Source: Chitinophagaceae bacterium DXS
GTDB lineage: Bacteria > Bacteroidota > Bacteroidia > Chitinophagales > Chitinophagaceae
Assembly: GCA_030345135.1 (NCBI GenBank)
Contig: CP128386.1
Coordinates: 4,556,908 to 4,620,907 of the forward strand
Direction of reading: 5' to 3'
Length of the DNA: 64,000 nucleotides
Shown here: positions 17,520 to 26,820 of the stretch, piece by piece
How positions within the stretch are numbered: the first letter of the stretch is position 1
Layout: each line of letters begins with the position of its first letter
Made by a program: the position numbers and the translations under genes
The notes under the pieces: generated by a model
What the model saw: only the letters and a program-made list of their open reading frames with translations
The model's database searches: none
Told to the model about the DNA's origin: nothing

Positions 17520-19043
17520 ATGAATAAGCTATTATCAAGCATAATACTCTGCCTTTTAGCTTCAACACTATTGGCACAAAGCGACCCGCAGGAAACTCCT
17601 CAATGGCGGCCGGTATATCATTTTACACCCGAAAAAAATTGGACAAATGATCCCAATGGCCTGATATACTTAAACGGCATATACCATTTGTATAATCAAC
17701 AAAATCCTTTTGAAAACAAATGGGGGCATATGAGCTGGGGGCATGCTACCAGCCAGGACCTTATTCATTGGACGCATCATCCAATAGCCATTCCGGAGAA
17801 AATAGATAAGGATACAACCTGGATATTTTCCGGTTGTGCTGTTTGGGATAAAAACAATACAAGCGGTTTTTGCAATAACGGAGGTTGCATTGTTGCCGTG
17901 TATACTGCTGATCAACCTAATTTGAAGAAGGAGTCGCAATTCATTGCTTATAGTAATGATAGGGGAATGACATACACCAATTATGAAAGGAATCCTGTGA
18001 TCGATTTGCAAAAAAGAGATTTTCGCGATCCAAATGTAATATGGCTTGCAAAAGAAAATAAATGGCTAATGACGGTCGCGTTGCCGCACGAACATAAAGT
18101 GCGATTTTACAATTCATCGAACCTGAAAGACTGGATGTTGCAGGGCGAATTTGGAGAAGAGGGAGATACACGAAGAATATGGGAATGTCCTTCTTTAACG
18201 CCGCTGCCCGTTGATGGGAATACTGCTAACACAAAATGGTTGCTGATGGTATCTTCCGGCAACCAGGATGCACAGACCGGAATGCAATATTTTATTGGTG
18301 ATTTTGATGGAAGAAACTTTACAAACAACTATGCCGCCGATAATAAAATGTTTGTGGATGACGGAAGTATCTATTATGCTGCCATACCCTGGAACAACCT
18401 TCCGGATGATAAAAAGATTATGATCGGTTGGCTCGTTCCGACAAAAACAGAAACATATCCATGGCGTGGCCAGATGTCGATTCCGCGCGATTTGATGTTG
18501 AAGACAACAAAAAACGGTGTGCGTTTATTTCAACCACCCTCAGCAGTTGTAAAAACTGTGGTAGAAAAATTGCCAGCAGCCAAAACAATGGCAAAGAAAA
18601 ATCTTGTCATTGATAATAAGGAAATGGTGCTGAATACAGAAAGCACGTTTAATGCAAATGTAAATTGGATTGAGGCCGATTTTGCAATTGGCTCAGCCAC
18701 CGATTTTGGATTTAAGCTCGCACAACAAAAAGATAACAACGGAAAGGTTGTTGACGAGACAATAGTTAACTATAATACTAAGACAAGCGAGTTGAGTATA
18801 AGTCACAGTTTCAATGGCAGTGTTACTGAGCCCGTGTATACAACCACGGTTAATCCAATGGGGGATACGTTGAAATTAGAAGTGTTGTTGGATAAATCTT
18901 CACTGGAAGTGTTTGCAAACAAGGGAGAAAAGGTGATTACAACGCTCATATTTCCTGATAAAAATGCAACACAATTTTCAGCCTTCGCAAAAGATGGAAA
19001 GGTTACGGTGGAATCTTTGAAAGTATGGGATTTAGGTAATTGA
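17520..19043 (+). CDS. GH32 fructan hydrolase (levanase/inulinase/invertase type)
   Basis: A 507-residue secreted enzyme (signal peptide 1-19, STLLAQ). The five-bladed GH32 propeller carries the full active site: nucleophile Asp44 in WTNDPNG (41-47), transition-state Asp170 in FRDPN (168-172) and acid/base Glu222 in WECPS (221-225). A C-terminal beta-sandwich follows (about 360-507; SSLEVFANKGEKVI). The enzyme releases fructose from levan, inulin or sucrose; exo or endo action cannot be told from sequence alone. It is the only glycoside hydrolase of the first locus. It is the main reason for calling the locus fructan-specific, together with the fructokinase and the BT1754-like sensor. Confidence 0.94.
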   Translation: MNKLLSSIILCLLASTLLAQSDPQETPQWRPVYHFTPEKNWTNDPNGLIYLNGIYHLYNQQNPFENKWGHMSWGHATSQDLIHWTHHPIAIPEKIDKDTTWIFSGCAVWDKNNTSGFCNNGGCIVAVYTADQPNLKKESQFIAYSNDRGMTYTNYERNPVIDLQKRDFRDPNVIWLAKENKWLMTVALPHEHKVRFYNSSNLKDWMLQGEFGEEGDTRRIWECPSLTPLPVDGNTANTKWLLMVSSGNQDAQTGMQYFIGDFDGRNFTNNYAADNKMFVDDGSIYYAAIPWNNLPDDKKIMIGWLVPTKTETYPWRGQMSIPRDLMLKTTKNGVRLFQPPSAVVKTVVEKLPAAKTMAKKNLVIDNKEMVLNTESTFNANVNWIEADFAIGSATDFGFKLAQQKDNNGKVVDETIVNYNTKTSELSISHSFNGSVTEPVYTTTVNPMGDTLKLEVLLDKSSLEVFANKGEKVITTLIFPDKNATQFSAFAKDGKVTVESLKVWDLGN

Positions 19044-19231
19044 CAGTTGAAAATTGATAATTGAAAATGGAGGAGAGGTATATCATTTCGATGATATTTC
19101 TCTGTGCAACTCTGAGTTTTCTCCTGTATTCCTCTGTGTAATTGTCCTTATTTTTTAGCGAACCACGTTACAGTGATCACAGGAACCTACGTTTTGTTTC
19201 ATTTTCAATTATCAACTTTCAATTTTCAATT
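19039..19231. repeat. Inverted AATTGAAA heptamer blocks between convergent genes
   Basis: A block of TTGAAAA/TTGATAA 7-mers at 19039-19070 is matched by its near reverse complement at 19200-19231, about 130 bases apart. The GH32 gene and the minus-strand LacI-type gene converge here, so a transcript from either side could fold into a long hairpin and stop. A stretch of the 'cacagagga' type lies in between (reverse strand, about 19098-19142). Confidence 0.6.
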
Positions 19232-19248
19232 AAATGAACTATTTAAGC

Positions 19249-20415
19249 TTATTTTTTTCTTACAGATGACTGTCTCTCTATTAAATTTGTTTTTAGCGAT
19301 TTTGTAACCGGCTTAAAACCGTCAATTCCTTTTTTTATATTATCGAGAAGAAGGCGCATGGCTGTCCTTCCTATATCAGCCACCGGCTGTTCCACCGTTG
19401 TTAGCGCGGGATCGATCACGGCAGAGATAGGGTCATTGCTGAATCCCACCACACCAAGCTTCTCCGGAATTTTAATACCCATGTTTTTCGCGACAAGCAT
19501 TAATTGAATAGCCGCCGGATCATTCACACAGAAAACAGCATCAGGTCTGTTCTTCAGGTTCAATAACTTTTCAGCACAGGCATGTGCCGCATCTTTAGAA
19601 AGGTCGCAATGTGTTATCAGTTCATCTTTTATTTTCAGTTTGTGTTTTTTTAGTGCATCCTTATAGCCATTTAACCTGTTGTGGCTAATGCGAAGGATGG
19701 ATGGACCTCCAATATGTGCAATGTTTTTATAGCCGTTCTTTATCAGGTGTTCAACGGCCATAAAGGCACCATTGTAATCATCTACAAGCACACGCGGCGT
19801 ATTCATTTCTTCACATACCCTGTTAAAAAACACAACTGGAATTCCATGGCGTTCAAATGTTCTGAAGTGCTCAAAGTTTTTGGTGTCTTTGGTCATTGAA
19901 ATTAAAACGCCTTCCACGCGGTTGGAAAGTAAAACCTGCGCATTTGCAACTTCTGTTTTGAACGTTTCTTGTGATTGACAAATAATAACATTATAACCAG
20001 CCTTTGCCGCGACTTCCTGCGCGCCCATTATAATCGTTGGAAAAAAATAGGTAAGAAATTCCGGTACAATAATACCAATCGTATTGCTCTTGCTTTTTAC
20101 AAGACTTTGTGCAAGTTGGTTGGGCTGGTAATCCAGTTGTCTTGCTTTCTTCAATACAGCTTCCCTTGTTTGCGGATTTATATCGCTGTGTTCCCGCAGT
20201 GCCCTGGATACCGTTGATTTTGAAATATTCAAAGCCTTAGCAATGTCAACAATTGTCGCCATATGCTTTTTGCCTGTTTCCGCAACAACTTTTTTATCTG
20301 CATCCGGCAAAGTGAAATACGTTTTGCAATCTTTACAATAATAGCGTTGCTTGCCTCTTAAAATACCTGCCCTCGTTATAGCATGTACCTGGTTACATTT
20401 AACACAACGGATCAT
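19249..20415 (-). CDS. LacI-family regulator with N-terminal zinc ribbon
   Basis: A 388-residue transcription factor. From residue 52 it is a normal LacI protein: HTH with TIVDIAKALNISKSTVSRAL, hinge, and a sugar-binding effector domain (NTIGIIVPEF, VEGVLISMT, GVVGFSNDP, TTVEQPVADIG). In front sits an extra 50-residue piece with four cysteines (Cys4, Cys7, Cys27, Cys30; pattern CX2C-X19-CX2C) that reads like the zinc ribbon of transposase InsA-type proteins (RYYCKDCKTYF). The internal Met52 could start a standard LacI, but the upstream frame is open and its four cysteines are well placed, so I keep the longer form. It faces the second SusC across a repeat array and probably controls that locus. 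The effector is unknown. Confidence 0.88.
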   Translation of the reverse strand: MIRCVKCNQVHAITRAGILRGKQRYYCKDCKTYFTLPDADKKVVAETGKKHMATIVDIAKALNISKSTVSRALREHSDINPQTREAVLKKARQLDYQPNQLAQSLVKSKSNTIGIIVPEFLTYFFPTIIMGAQEVAAKAGYNVIICQSQETFKTEVANAQVLLSNRVEGVLISMTKDTKNFEHFRTFERHGIPVVFFNRVCEEMNTPRVLVDDYNGAFMAVEHLIKNGYKNIAHIGGPSILRISHNRLNGYKDALKKHKLKIKDELITHCDLSKDAAHACAEKLLNLKNRPDAVFCVNDPAAIQLMLVAKNMGIKIPEKLGVVGFSNDPISAVIDPALTTVEQPVADIGRTAMRLLLDNIKKGIDGFKPVTKSLKTNLIERQSSVRKK

Positions 20416-21413
20416 CTCTTTAAATCATTTATTTTTTTTCATTGGGTATAAGCATCTGCCTTCACAACATAGCAATTTATTGACAACTTAACATCTTAAT
20501 GTCATTTTCCAGATCTCTTTTACATCGCACCTCTAACATCCTGCTTAACCGCCGCATGTCGCACCTAACATATTTCATACTTAAAGGCATTTCGTGACGC
20601 GTACATCGTACACCGTACATCTAACATCTTACATGGCCGCGCCTGTTTCACCTAACATACTTCGTACCTCGTACTTCGTACTTTTTTGCATTCTTTGATG
20701 AGTACACTCTGCATCGTACACCATAAATCTAACTTCACCTTGCATACCCGCCGCCTGTTTCACCTAACGTACTTCGTACCCGTCCGAACGCACATTCGGC
20801 GCGGGCGGGCTTCGTAATTCGTACTTCATTACATTCCTTGATGAGTACATTCTACCTCGTACACCGTACCCGCCCGAACGTGCCGTCGGTACGGGCTGGC
20901 ATCTGACATCGTACATCTAACATCTGACATCTGACATCGTACCTCGCATACCATCAGCCTGTTTCACCTAACGTACTTCGTACCCGTCCGAACGCACATT
21001 CGGCGCGGGCGGGCTTCGTAATTCGTACTTCATTACATTCCTTGATGAGTACACTCTACATCGTACACCGTACCCGCCCGAACGTGTCGTCGGTACGGGC
21101 TGGCATCTAACATCGTACATCGTATACCATCAGCCTGTTTCACCTAACGTACTTCGTACTTCGTAATTCGTACTTGCTGTGCCTTCCAACATCCATCCAC
21201 CTACATTCACCAAACACGCTACATCGTACCCGCCCGAACGTGCCGTCGGTACGGGCAGGCATCTAACATCTTCCTCCGCCTATCGGTATCGTTTGCGAAA
21301 TCGTTCCCGGTAGATTTCGTTATCAGTGTATAGCTTTCGTTTTTTAAACTTCTCTATCATTGCAATCAGTTTTACGATCATGCTTTCTGAAACTAACTAA
21401 AGATAACTTGCAT
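20416..21413. repeat. Composite heptamer array with GC-rich hairpins
   Basis: There is no gene between the regulator and the second SusC. From about 20490 to 21290 the DNA is built of 7-mers such as CGTACAT, CGTACTT, ACATCTA and ACATCTG. Five GC-rich dyads interrupt it at 20779-20809, 20869-20900, 20983-21014, 21073-21104 and 21229-21260 (type CCCGCCCGAACGTGCCGTCG, closed by GGTACGGG). A 204-base higher-order unit is repeated (20754-20957 and 20958-21161). The last 120 bases before SusC are unique and AT-rich; the promoter must lie there. A TTG-started extension of SusC into this region is not convincing. Confidence 0.85.
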
Positions 21414-24400
21414 ATGAAGAAATTGTCTCTCACACTCAAAACCGTTTATGGTTTTGCCGCAACATTCCTTCTGATGTTGCTACTGGTTTCAACAGTCATT
21501 CATGCACAAAACCTTCCGGCGGTAACGGGCAAGGTTCTGGATGAAAACAATAAGCCCCTTGCAGGAGCGTCGGTTACCATAAAAGGATCATCCAAAAGCA
21601 CAGTAACAAATAACGCTGGTGAATTTACGTTGAAAGATGTTAAACCCGGCACAACTGTCAGTATTTCCTTCCAGGGATATGAAAATGCAGACCTTGCGAT
21701 TAGAGATCAAACCAACTACACCATAGCGTTGAAGCTGGATGTAAAACAGCTAAGTGATGTTGTTGTGGTTGGTTATGGAACCCAACGTAAAGCTGCATCA
21801 ACAGGTTCTATTGCTTCTGTAAAAGCAGCAGATATAACGCAAACGCCTGTGATAAATGTGGCGCAGGGCCTTGCGGCAAGAGTTGCGGGTGTGCAGATAA
21901 CACAGAATAATGCTGCTCCCGGCGGCAACATCAGCGTGCGTATCCGCGGTACAAACTCAATCAATGGTTCTTCCGAGCCGTTATATATTGTTGACGGAAT
22001 TCAGATCTCCAACGGAGGAAGCGTCACAGATGTAAGTCCGTTATCTACTATCAATCCAAACGATATTGAATCAGTTGAAGTGTTGAAAGATGCCTCTGCT
22101 ACGGCCATCTACGGTGCAAGAGGCGCAAACGGCGTGGTGCTTATCAGTACGAAAAGAGGTAAGAACGGAGCCACCAGGGTTCAGCTTGAGACATATCAGG
22201 GTGTCCAGAATATTACAAAAAAACTGGACATGATGAATGCTTCGCAGTTCGCTCAATTGGAGAATGACGTATATAATACCGCAGTTTACGATAATCCTTC
22301 ATCACTGGGTGCAGGAACCGACTGGCAGGACTATACTTACCGTAAAGCAAACATGCAAAATTACCAGGCAGCAGTAAGCGGCGGTTCTGATAAAACAGTG
22401 TTTTCATTATCCGGCAACTATTTCAACCAGGATGGGATCATCATTAAATCAAATTTTAACCGCTACTCATTAAGAGCTACACTCGACCATACCATCAGTA
22501 AACATTTCAAAGTAGGAACAAGTATTCTTACAAGCTATACAACCAACAATAACATCCCAACCGGCATTAACTCAATTGACGGTCCGGTGGTTACACAAGG
22601 CATAGTGGGTGCTACGTTAGGTGCTCCCCCAACTTTAGTACCTTATAAAGAGGATGGCAGTATTTATCCTTTTGCAGATCAGTTCAACGGTCGTTACCGA
22701 GAGGTTGCCAATCCGATTGGTCTGGCAGAAATATTAAATCGAAACACCATAAAGCGCACACTTGCGAACGTGTACGTTGAAGCAAAAATAATTGACGGTT
22801 TGAGCTATCGCGGATCTTTCAATGCGGATATTTCCGGTACATTAAACGATTATTATTCTCCTTTGTATATACTGGGTAAGGCAGAAGTAAGCGTTAACTC
22901 AGGTTCAGCTCAAAAAGGAAATGTGAACACAACTGCATGGCTGCATGAAAGTGTTCTTACTTACAACCGCAATTTTGGCGATCATTCTTTAAAGTTTACG
23001 GGTGTGTATGCTACACAGGCAAATATGTACAACGCCAATAGCATAAGCGCAGGCGGCTTTCCGAATGATGCAACGCTGAATGAGGCTGTACAACTTGCGA
23101 TAAACCGCACGGTAAGCAGCAATCGTAGTAAAGATGTGTTAAACTCTTACATGGGACGTATTAACTACGGCTACGCAAACAAATATTTTGTAGATATTAC
23201 TGCGCGTTATGATGGTGCATCTAAATTTGGAGAGAATCATAAATGGGGTTTCTTTCCTGCAGTAGCAGCTGCATGGAGAATTATTGAAGAGCCATTCATG
23301 AAGAACAACAGGATCTTCAGCGATCTTAAACTTCGCGGAAGCTACGGATCGACAGGTAACGCAGGCGCTATCGCTCCATACCAATCACTCGCGCTTGAAG
23401 GTTCAGGAAGCAATTACCAGTTTAACCATATTTATACAGTTGGTATCAGTCCAACAGGCATTCCCAATAAAGATCTCCGTTGGGAAAGATCATTGCAGGC
23501 AAATGTTGGTTTAGATATCGGGTTCTTTAATAACAGATTGAACCTGGTTGTAGATTATTACAATAAAGAAACTAAAGATCTGCTCTTCGTCAAGAACCTG
23601 CCGTTATCCTCAGGGTATTCTTCTGTGACGGGTAACTTTGCAAGCATCCGGAACAAAGGTTTCGAAGTAGCTGCTGATGCAAGAATACTTACCGGCAAGT
23701 TTAAGTGGAACGTTAATGCAAATCTTTCCTTTAACAGAAACGAGTTATTGGGGCTTGAAGGCGGCGTGAATGAATTTGTATTGAATCCCTACAGTGTGTT
23801 AAGAGTGGGCCAGCCGCTGGGTGTCTTTAAGACGTATGTGTTTAATGGAATTTACCAGGCCGGTGAAGCAGTATTGCCTGGAAGTGGTAGCAGAACCGGT
23901 GGTGTTAAAGTTGCAGATCTGAACAATGATAAACAGATCACCAGCGATGACCAACGAATTACAGGTAATGCTAATCCTTCTTATATTTTTGGATTCTCAT
24001 CCAATTTCAGTTACAAGAATTTTGATTTAAGCTTTTTCTTCTCAGGCGTCCAGGGCAACAATATCTTTAACCTGAGCCGTTACACTTTCGAGAATGCGCT
24101 TGGTGGAAGGAACGTTGTTGAAGGTATGGTAAACAGATGGTCGCCAACCAATCCAAGCGACGAATATGCATCCGGGTTCCAGGGCGGAAGAATTCCTGTA
24201 TCAGACCGCTTTGTTGAAGATGGATCATACATACGTATGAAGAATATTACGCTCGGTTATAAATTTCCAGCCATTAAAGGTATTTCAAGTGCAAGGATCT
24301 ATGTGAGCGGTAATAACCTGTTTACGATTACAAAGTATTCGGGCTACGATCCTGAAGTAAACTCCTTCGGCGGATCAAATACATTAATCGGCATTGATAA

Positions 24401-24455
24401 CCTGGTATACCCAATGGCAAGATCATTCCTTGTTGGCGTCCAGGTTGGATTTTAA
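21414..24455 (+). CDS. SusC-like TonB-dependent outer-membrane transporter (second locus)
   Basis: A 1013-residue SusC protein when started at the ATG at 21414, which gives a proper signal peptide (MKKLSLTLKTVYGF... VIHAQ, about 31 residues). The frame is open to a TTG 18 codons upstream, but that would bury the signal. Then come a carboxypeptidase-D-like domain (about 35-110; VTGKVLDENNKPLAGASV), VVVVGYGTQRK, the plug with RIRGTNSINGSSEPLYIVDG and DASATAIYGARGANGVVLIST, and the barrel ending in VQVGF. It would import the oligosaccharide of the second locus. SusD follows after 50 bases. It is only distantly similar to the SusC at 8481, so the two loci serve different glycans. Confidence 0.95.
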   Translation: MKKLSLTLKTVYGFAATFLLMLLLVSTVIHAQNLPAVTGKVLDENNKPLAGASVTIKGSSKSTVTNNAGEFTLKDVKPGTTVSISFQGYENADLAIRDQTNYTIALKLDVKQLSDVVVVGYGTQRKAASTGSIASVKAADITQTPVINVAQGLAARVAGVQITQNNAAPGGNISVRIRGTNSINGSSEPLYIVDGIQISNGGSVTDVSPLSTINPNDIESVEVLKDASATAIYGARGANGVVLISTKRGKNGATRVQLETYQGVQNITKKLDMMNASQFAQLENDVYNTAVYDNPSSLGAGTDWQDYTYRKANMQNYQAAVSGGSDKTVFSLSGNYFNQDGIIIKSNFNRYSLRATLDHTISKHFKVGTSILTSYTTNNNIPTGINSIDGPVVTQGIVGATLGAPPTLVPYKEDGSIYPFADQFNGRYREVANPIGLAEILNRNTIKRTLANVYVEAKIIDGLSYRGSFNADISGTLNDYYSPLYILGKAEVSVNSGSAQKGNVNTTAWLHESVLTYNRNFGDHSLKFTGVYATQANMYNANSISAGGFPNDATLNEAVQLAINRTVSSNRSKDVLNSYMGRINYGYANKYFVDITARYDGASKFGENHKWGFFPAVAAAWRIIEEPFMKNNRIFSDLKLRGSYGSTGNAGAIAPYQSLALEGSGSNYQFNHIYTVGISPTGIPNKDLRWERSLQANVGLDIGFFNNRLNLVVDYYNKETKDLLFVKNLPLSSGYSSVTGNFASIRNKGFEVAADARILTGKFKWNVNANLSFNRNELLGLEGGVNEFVLNPYSVLRVGQPLGVFKTYVFNGIYQAGEAVLPGSGSRTGGVKVADLNNDKQITSDDQRITGNANPSYIFGFSSNFSYKNFDLSFFFSGVQGNNIFNLSRYTFENALGGRNVVEGMVNRWSPTNPSDEYASGFQGGRIPVSDRFVEDGSYIRMKNITLGYKFPAIKGISSARIYVSGNNLFTITKYSGYDPEVNSFGGSNTLIGIDNLVYPMARSFLVGVQVGF

Positions 24456-24505
24456 GTACTCAGGAAAAAAGAAAAAGTATTAAGCGGTTCTTTAAATGAA
24501 GTAAT

Positions 24506-25996
24506 ATGAAAGCAATAAAAAACTTACAATATATTTTAGGCGGCGTTTGGGCCCTGGTGATAACAGCATCTTGCAACAAGCTGGATGAAAAGCCTTACTC
24601 ATCTATTTTTACGGAGAGCTTTTACAAAACAGCCTCTGATGCGGAAGCTGCGCTAACGGCCGCGTACGGTCCGTTAACGGGTTTGTATTTTACCGCTGCT
24701 ACCTGTGTGCCTGATTTTAGTGCTGATCAGATCTATCCAAGACCCGTGGTTGGAAGAGATACTTACACGTTATTTAGCTATGACCAGAACTATACCACGC
24801 AAAAAAGCTTTAGCAGGCAGAATGAATCTGCTCAGCAAATCTGGGAATCTTGTTACTCAGGTATAGAGAAAGCCAATTGGGTGTTATATAAAGTGCCTTC
24901 AACAAATATGGATGAAGCGAGGCGCGACGTTATTTTGGGAGAAGCTTTTTACCTGCGCGCATTTTACATGTGGATGCTCACAAAGAATTTTCGTGATATA
25001 GTAATTAAAACTTCACCAAGCATCAGTATTGATTCAGCCATTATTGGTAAAAGTCCGCAGGCAGATGTTTTCAAGCAGATCTTTGCAGACCTGGATCAGG
25101 CTGTAAATAAATTGCCCGACTATGCACCAGGCATTCAAAAAGGACGTCCGTCGAAACAGGTGGCCCAGGCATTGTATGCAAAGGCGGCGTTGTATGCAGA
25201 GAACTGGACCCTGGCGCTTGAAAAAGCAAAAGATGTTTTAAATGCCAATAAATATGCTTTGATGCAGAATGTGAAAGATGTTTTTGACGTTTCAAAAGAA
25301 GATGTGGCAAGATTAGAAAATATGTGGGCGTTTGAATGTGAAAGTACTTCTCCGGGTTTTGGAACACAGATTATCAGTCTGTACGGACCGCGTAATAGTG
25401 ATGGACCGCAATTCTCAGCTACTTCTTTTGGTTCTGCGTTTGTATACCAGTCATTCTTCAATTCATTTGATCCTTCGGATAAAAGAAGACAGTTGCTTGA
25501 TACCAACTATATCAATAAACAGGGGCAGACAGTCGCACAAAAAGACATTACACCAATTACAACGCAGGGCGTACTGTTGAAGAAATACATGGATCCTGTG
25601 GCACCGAGCAATGCAGTTAATATTCCGATCCTGCGCCTGGCGGATGTGTATTTGATTGCAGCTGAAGCCGAAGCAAGACAAAATGGTGCTACTACAAATG
25701 CTTATGGTTATATAAAAGTTGTACGGGACAGGGCTGGTTTGCCTGACCTTACACCTGGTCTCAGCAAAGAACAATTTGTTGATGCCGTATTGCAGGAACG
25801 GAGCTGGGAATTTTTTGGTGAAGGCGACAGGTGGTATGACCTCACAAGAACAAACACGTTTATTAAAGTAACAACGGCGGCGGTGAACAATGTGTTCCCT
25901 GTAAGAAATCCACAGTCACGCAACCGTTATTTCCCAATTCCGTTGGATGAAATAAATGCCAATCCAAAACTTGAACAAAATCCTGACTGGAAATAA
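24506..25996 (+). CDS. SusD/RagB-like glycan-binding lipoprotein (second locus)
   Basis: A 496-residue lipoprotein with lipobox Cys23 (ITASCNKLDEKPYS). SusD marks are visible: DAEAALTAAYGPL, ILGEAFYLRAFYMW, ALYAKAALYAENW, LRLADVYLIAAEAEAR, QERSWEFFGEGDRWYDLTR and RYFPIPLDEINANPKLEQNP at the end. It is of usual family length and partners the preceding SusC. The next gene begins 7 bases after its stop, so the locus continues as one transcript. Confidence 0.95.
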   Translation: MKAIKNLQYILGGVWALVITASCNKLDEKPYSSIFTESFYKTASDAEAALTAAYGPLTGLYFTAATCVPDFSADQIYPRPVVGRDTYTLFSYDQNYTTQKSFSRQNESAQQIWESCYSGIEKANWVLYKVPSTNMDEARRDVILGEAFYLRAFYMWMLTKNFRDIVIKTSPSISIDSAIIGKSPQADVFKQIFADLDQAVNKLPDYAPGIQKGRPSKQVAQALYAKAALYAENWTLALEKAKDVLNANKYALMQNVKDVFDVSKEDVARLENMWAFECESTSPGFGTQIISLYGPRNSDGPQFSATSFGSAFVYQSFFNSFDPSDKRRQLLDTNYINKQGQTVAQKDITPITTQGVLLKKYMDPVAPSNAVNIPILRLADVYLIAAEAEARQNGATTNAYGYIKVVRDRAGLPDLTPGLSKEQFVDAVLQERSWEFFGEGDRWYDLTRTNTFIKVTTAAVNNVFPVRNPQSRNRYFPIPLDEINANPKLEQNPDWK

Positions 25997-26003
25997 GCGA
26001 TCG

Positions 26004-26819
26004 ATGAAAGTAGTTGTGTATCTTATCTGTATTGTAATGTGTAATTGCGCAATGGGACAGGCAGGTGCATTGTTCCTGGTAGCTGGTCAAAGTAATGCGG
26101 TAGGGCAGGGCGATAGCCTGCAGTCTGCGCAATGTGATGCCGGAAGCGCTTATGAATATAGTTTTATAACGAATGCACTTAGGGAGCTAAAAGATCCGGT
26201 AGGTATTGCGGAATTACATTTCGAGAAAGCACATACAGGCAGTGCGTGGCCGGCTTTTGCAAAGGCATTTCATCAACTGTCAGGAAAAAAAGTAATTATT
26301 ATTCAGGCAGCACGTGGTGGTAGTTCGTGTCATATTAAAGCCGAAATGAATAACTATGGCACCTGGGATACGCAAGGCCATCTTCCGTTGTTTGACAGCG
26401 CCATCATAAAAGCAAAGGCTGCTGCACACAATACCAACATGCCTGTTGCCGGCATTATCTGGAGCCAGGGTGAAAGAGATGCCAATGCAATTAACGCGGG
26501 ACAGCTTACAATTACTGAATATAAAAATGCACTTGAAAGTGTGATTAAAAGATTCAGAAATGAGCTCGGAGAGAAGATTCCATTTTACATTATACAGACT
26601 GGCCACTATGTCAATCATCCGGTTAATGGTTTTGATGAGGTTCGTAAAAGCCAGGAAGAAGTGGCTGGAACTATGAAACATGTTTTTATTGTTTACAGCG
26701 ATACAAATACGTTCAGGCAGAAGCAGTGGATGAAAGATGAGATACATTATAATCAAACTGCACTAAACGATATAGGAAAGGAGATTGCTAATAAAGTGTT
26801 TTTAACGAACAAGAAGTAA
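26004..26819 (+). CDS. Secreted SASA-domain carbohydrate esterase (small)
   Basis: A 271-residue SGNH-type esterase of the sialate-O-acetylesterase (SASA/DUF303) family. It shows LFLVAGQSNAVGQGD with nucleophile Ser30, the block GIIWSQGERDAN and the final DEIHYNQTALNDIGKEIA with the catalytic His. The start at 26004 gives a signal peptide (MKVVVYLICIVMCNCAMGQ); an upstream ATG at 25956 lies inside susD and would hide it. Enzymes of this family, related to CE6, remove O-acetyl groups from plant polysaccharides or sugars. It sits between SusD and GH2, with 7 and 1 bases of spacing. The exact sugar is not predictable. Confidence 0.85.
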   Translation: MKVVVYLICIVMCNCAMGQAGALFLVAGQSNAVGQGDSLQSAQCDAGSAYEYSFITNALRELKDPVGIAELHFEKAHTGSAWPAFAKAFHQLSGKKVIIIQAARGGSSCHIKAEMNNYGTWDTQGHLPLFDSAIIKAKAAAHNTNMPVAGIIWSQGERDANAINAGQLTITEYKNALESVIKRFRNELGEKIPFYIIQTGHYVNHPVNGFDEVRKSQEEVAGTMKHVFIVYSDTNTFRQKQWMKDEIHYNQTALNDIGKEIANKVFLTNKK

Positions 26820-26820
26820 G

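Noticed and set aside
20490..21290. Possible CRISPR array
   Set aside because: Repeats are direct 7-mers and 204-base units with repeated, not unique, spacers, and no cas genes are present.
25956..26003. Upstream ATG for the small SASA esterase
   Set aside because: It lies inside susD and would place the signal peptide in the middle of the N-terminus; the ATG at 26004 fits better.
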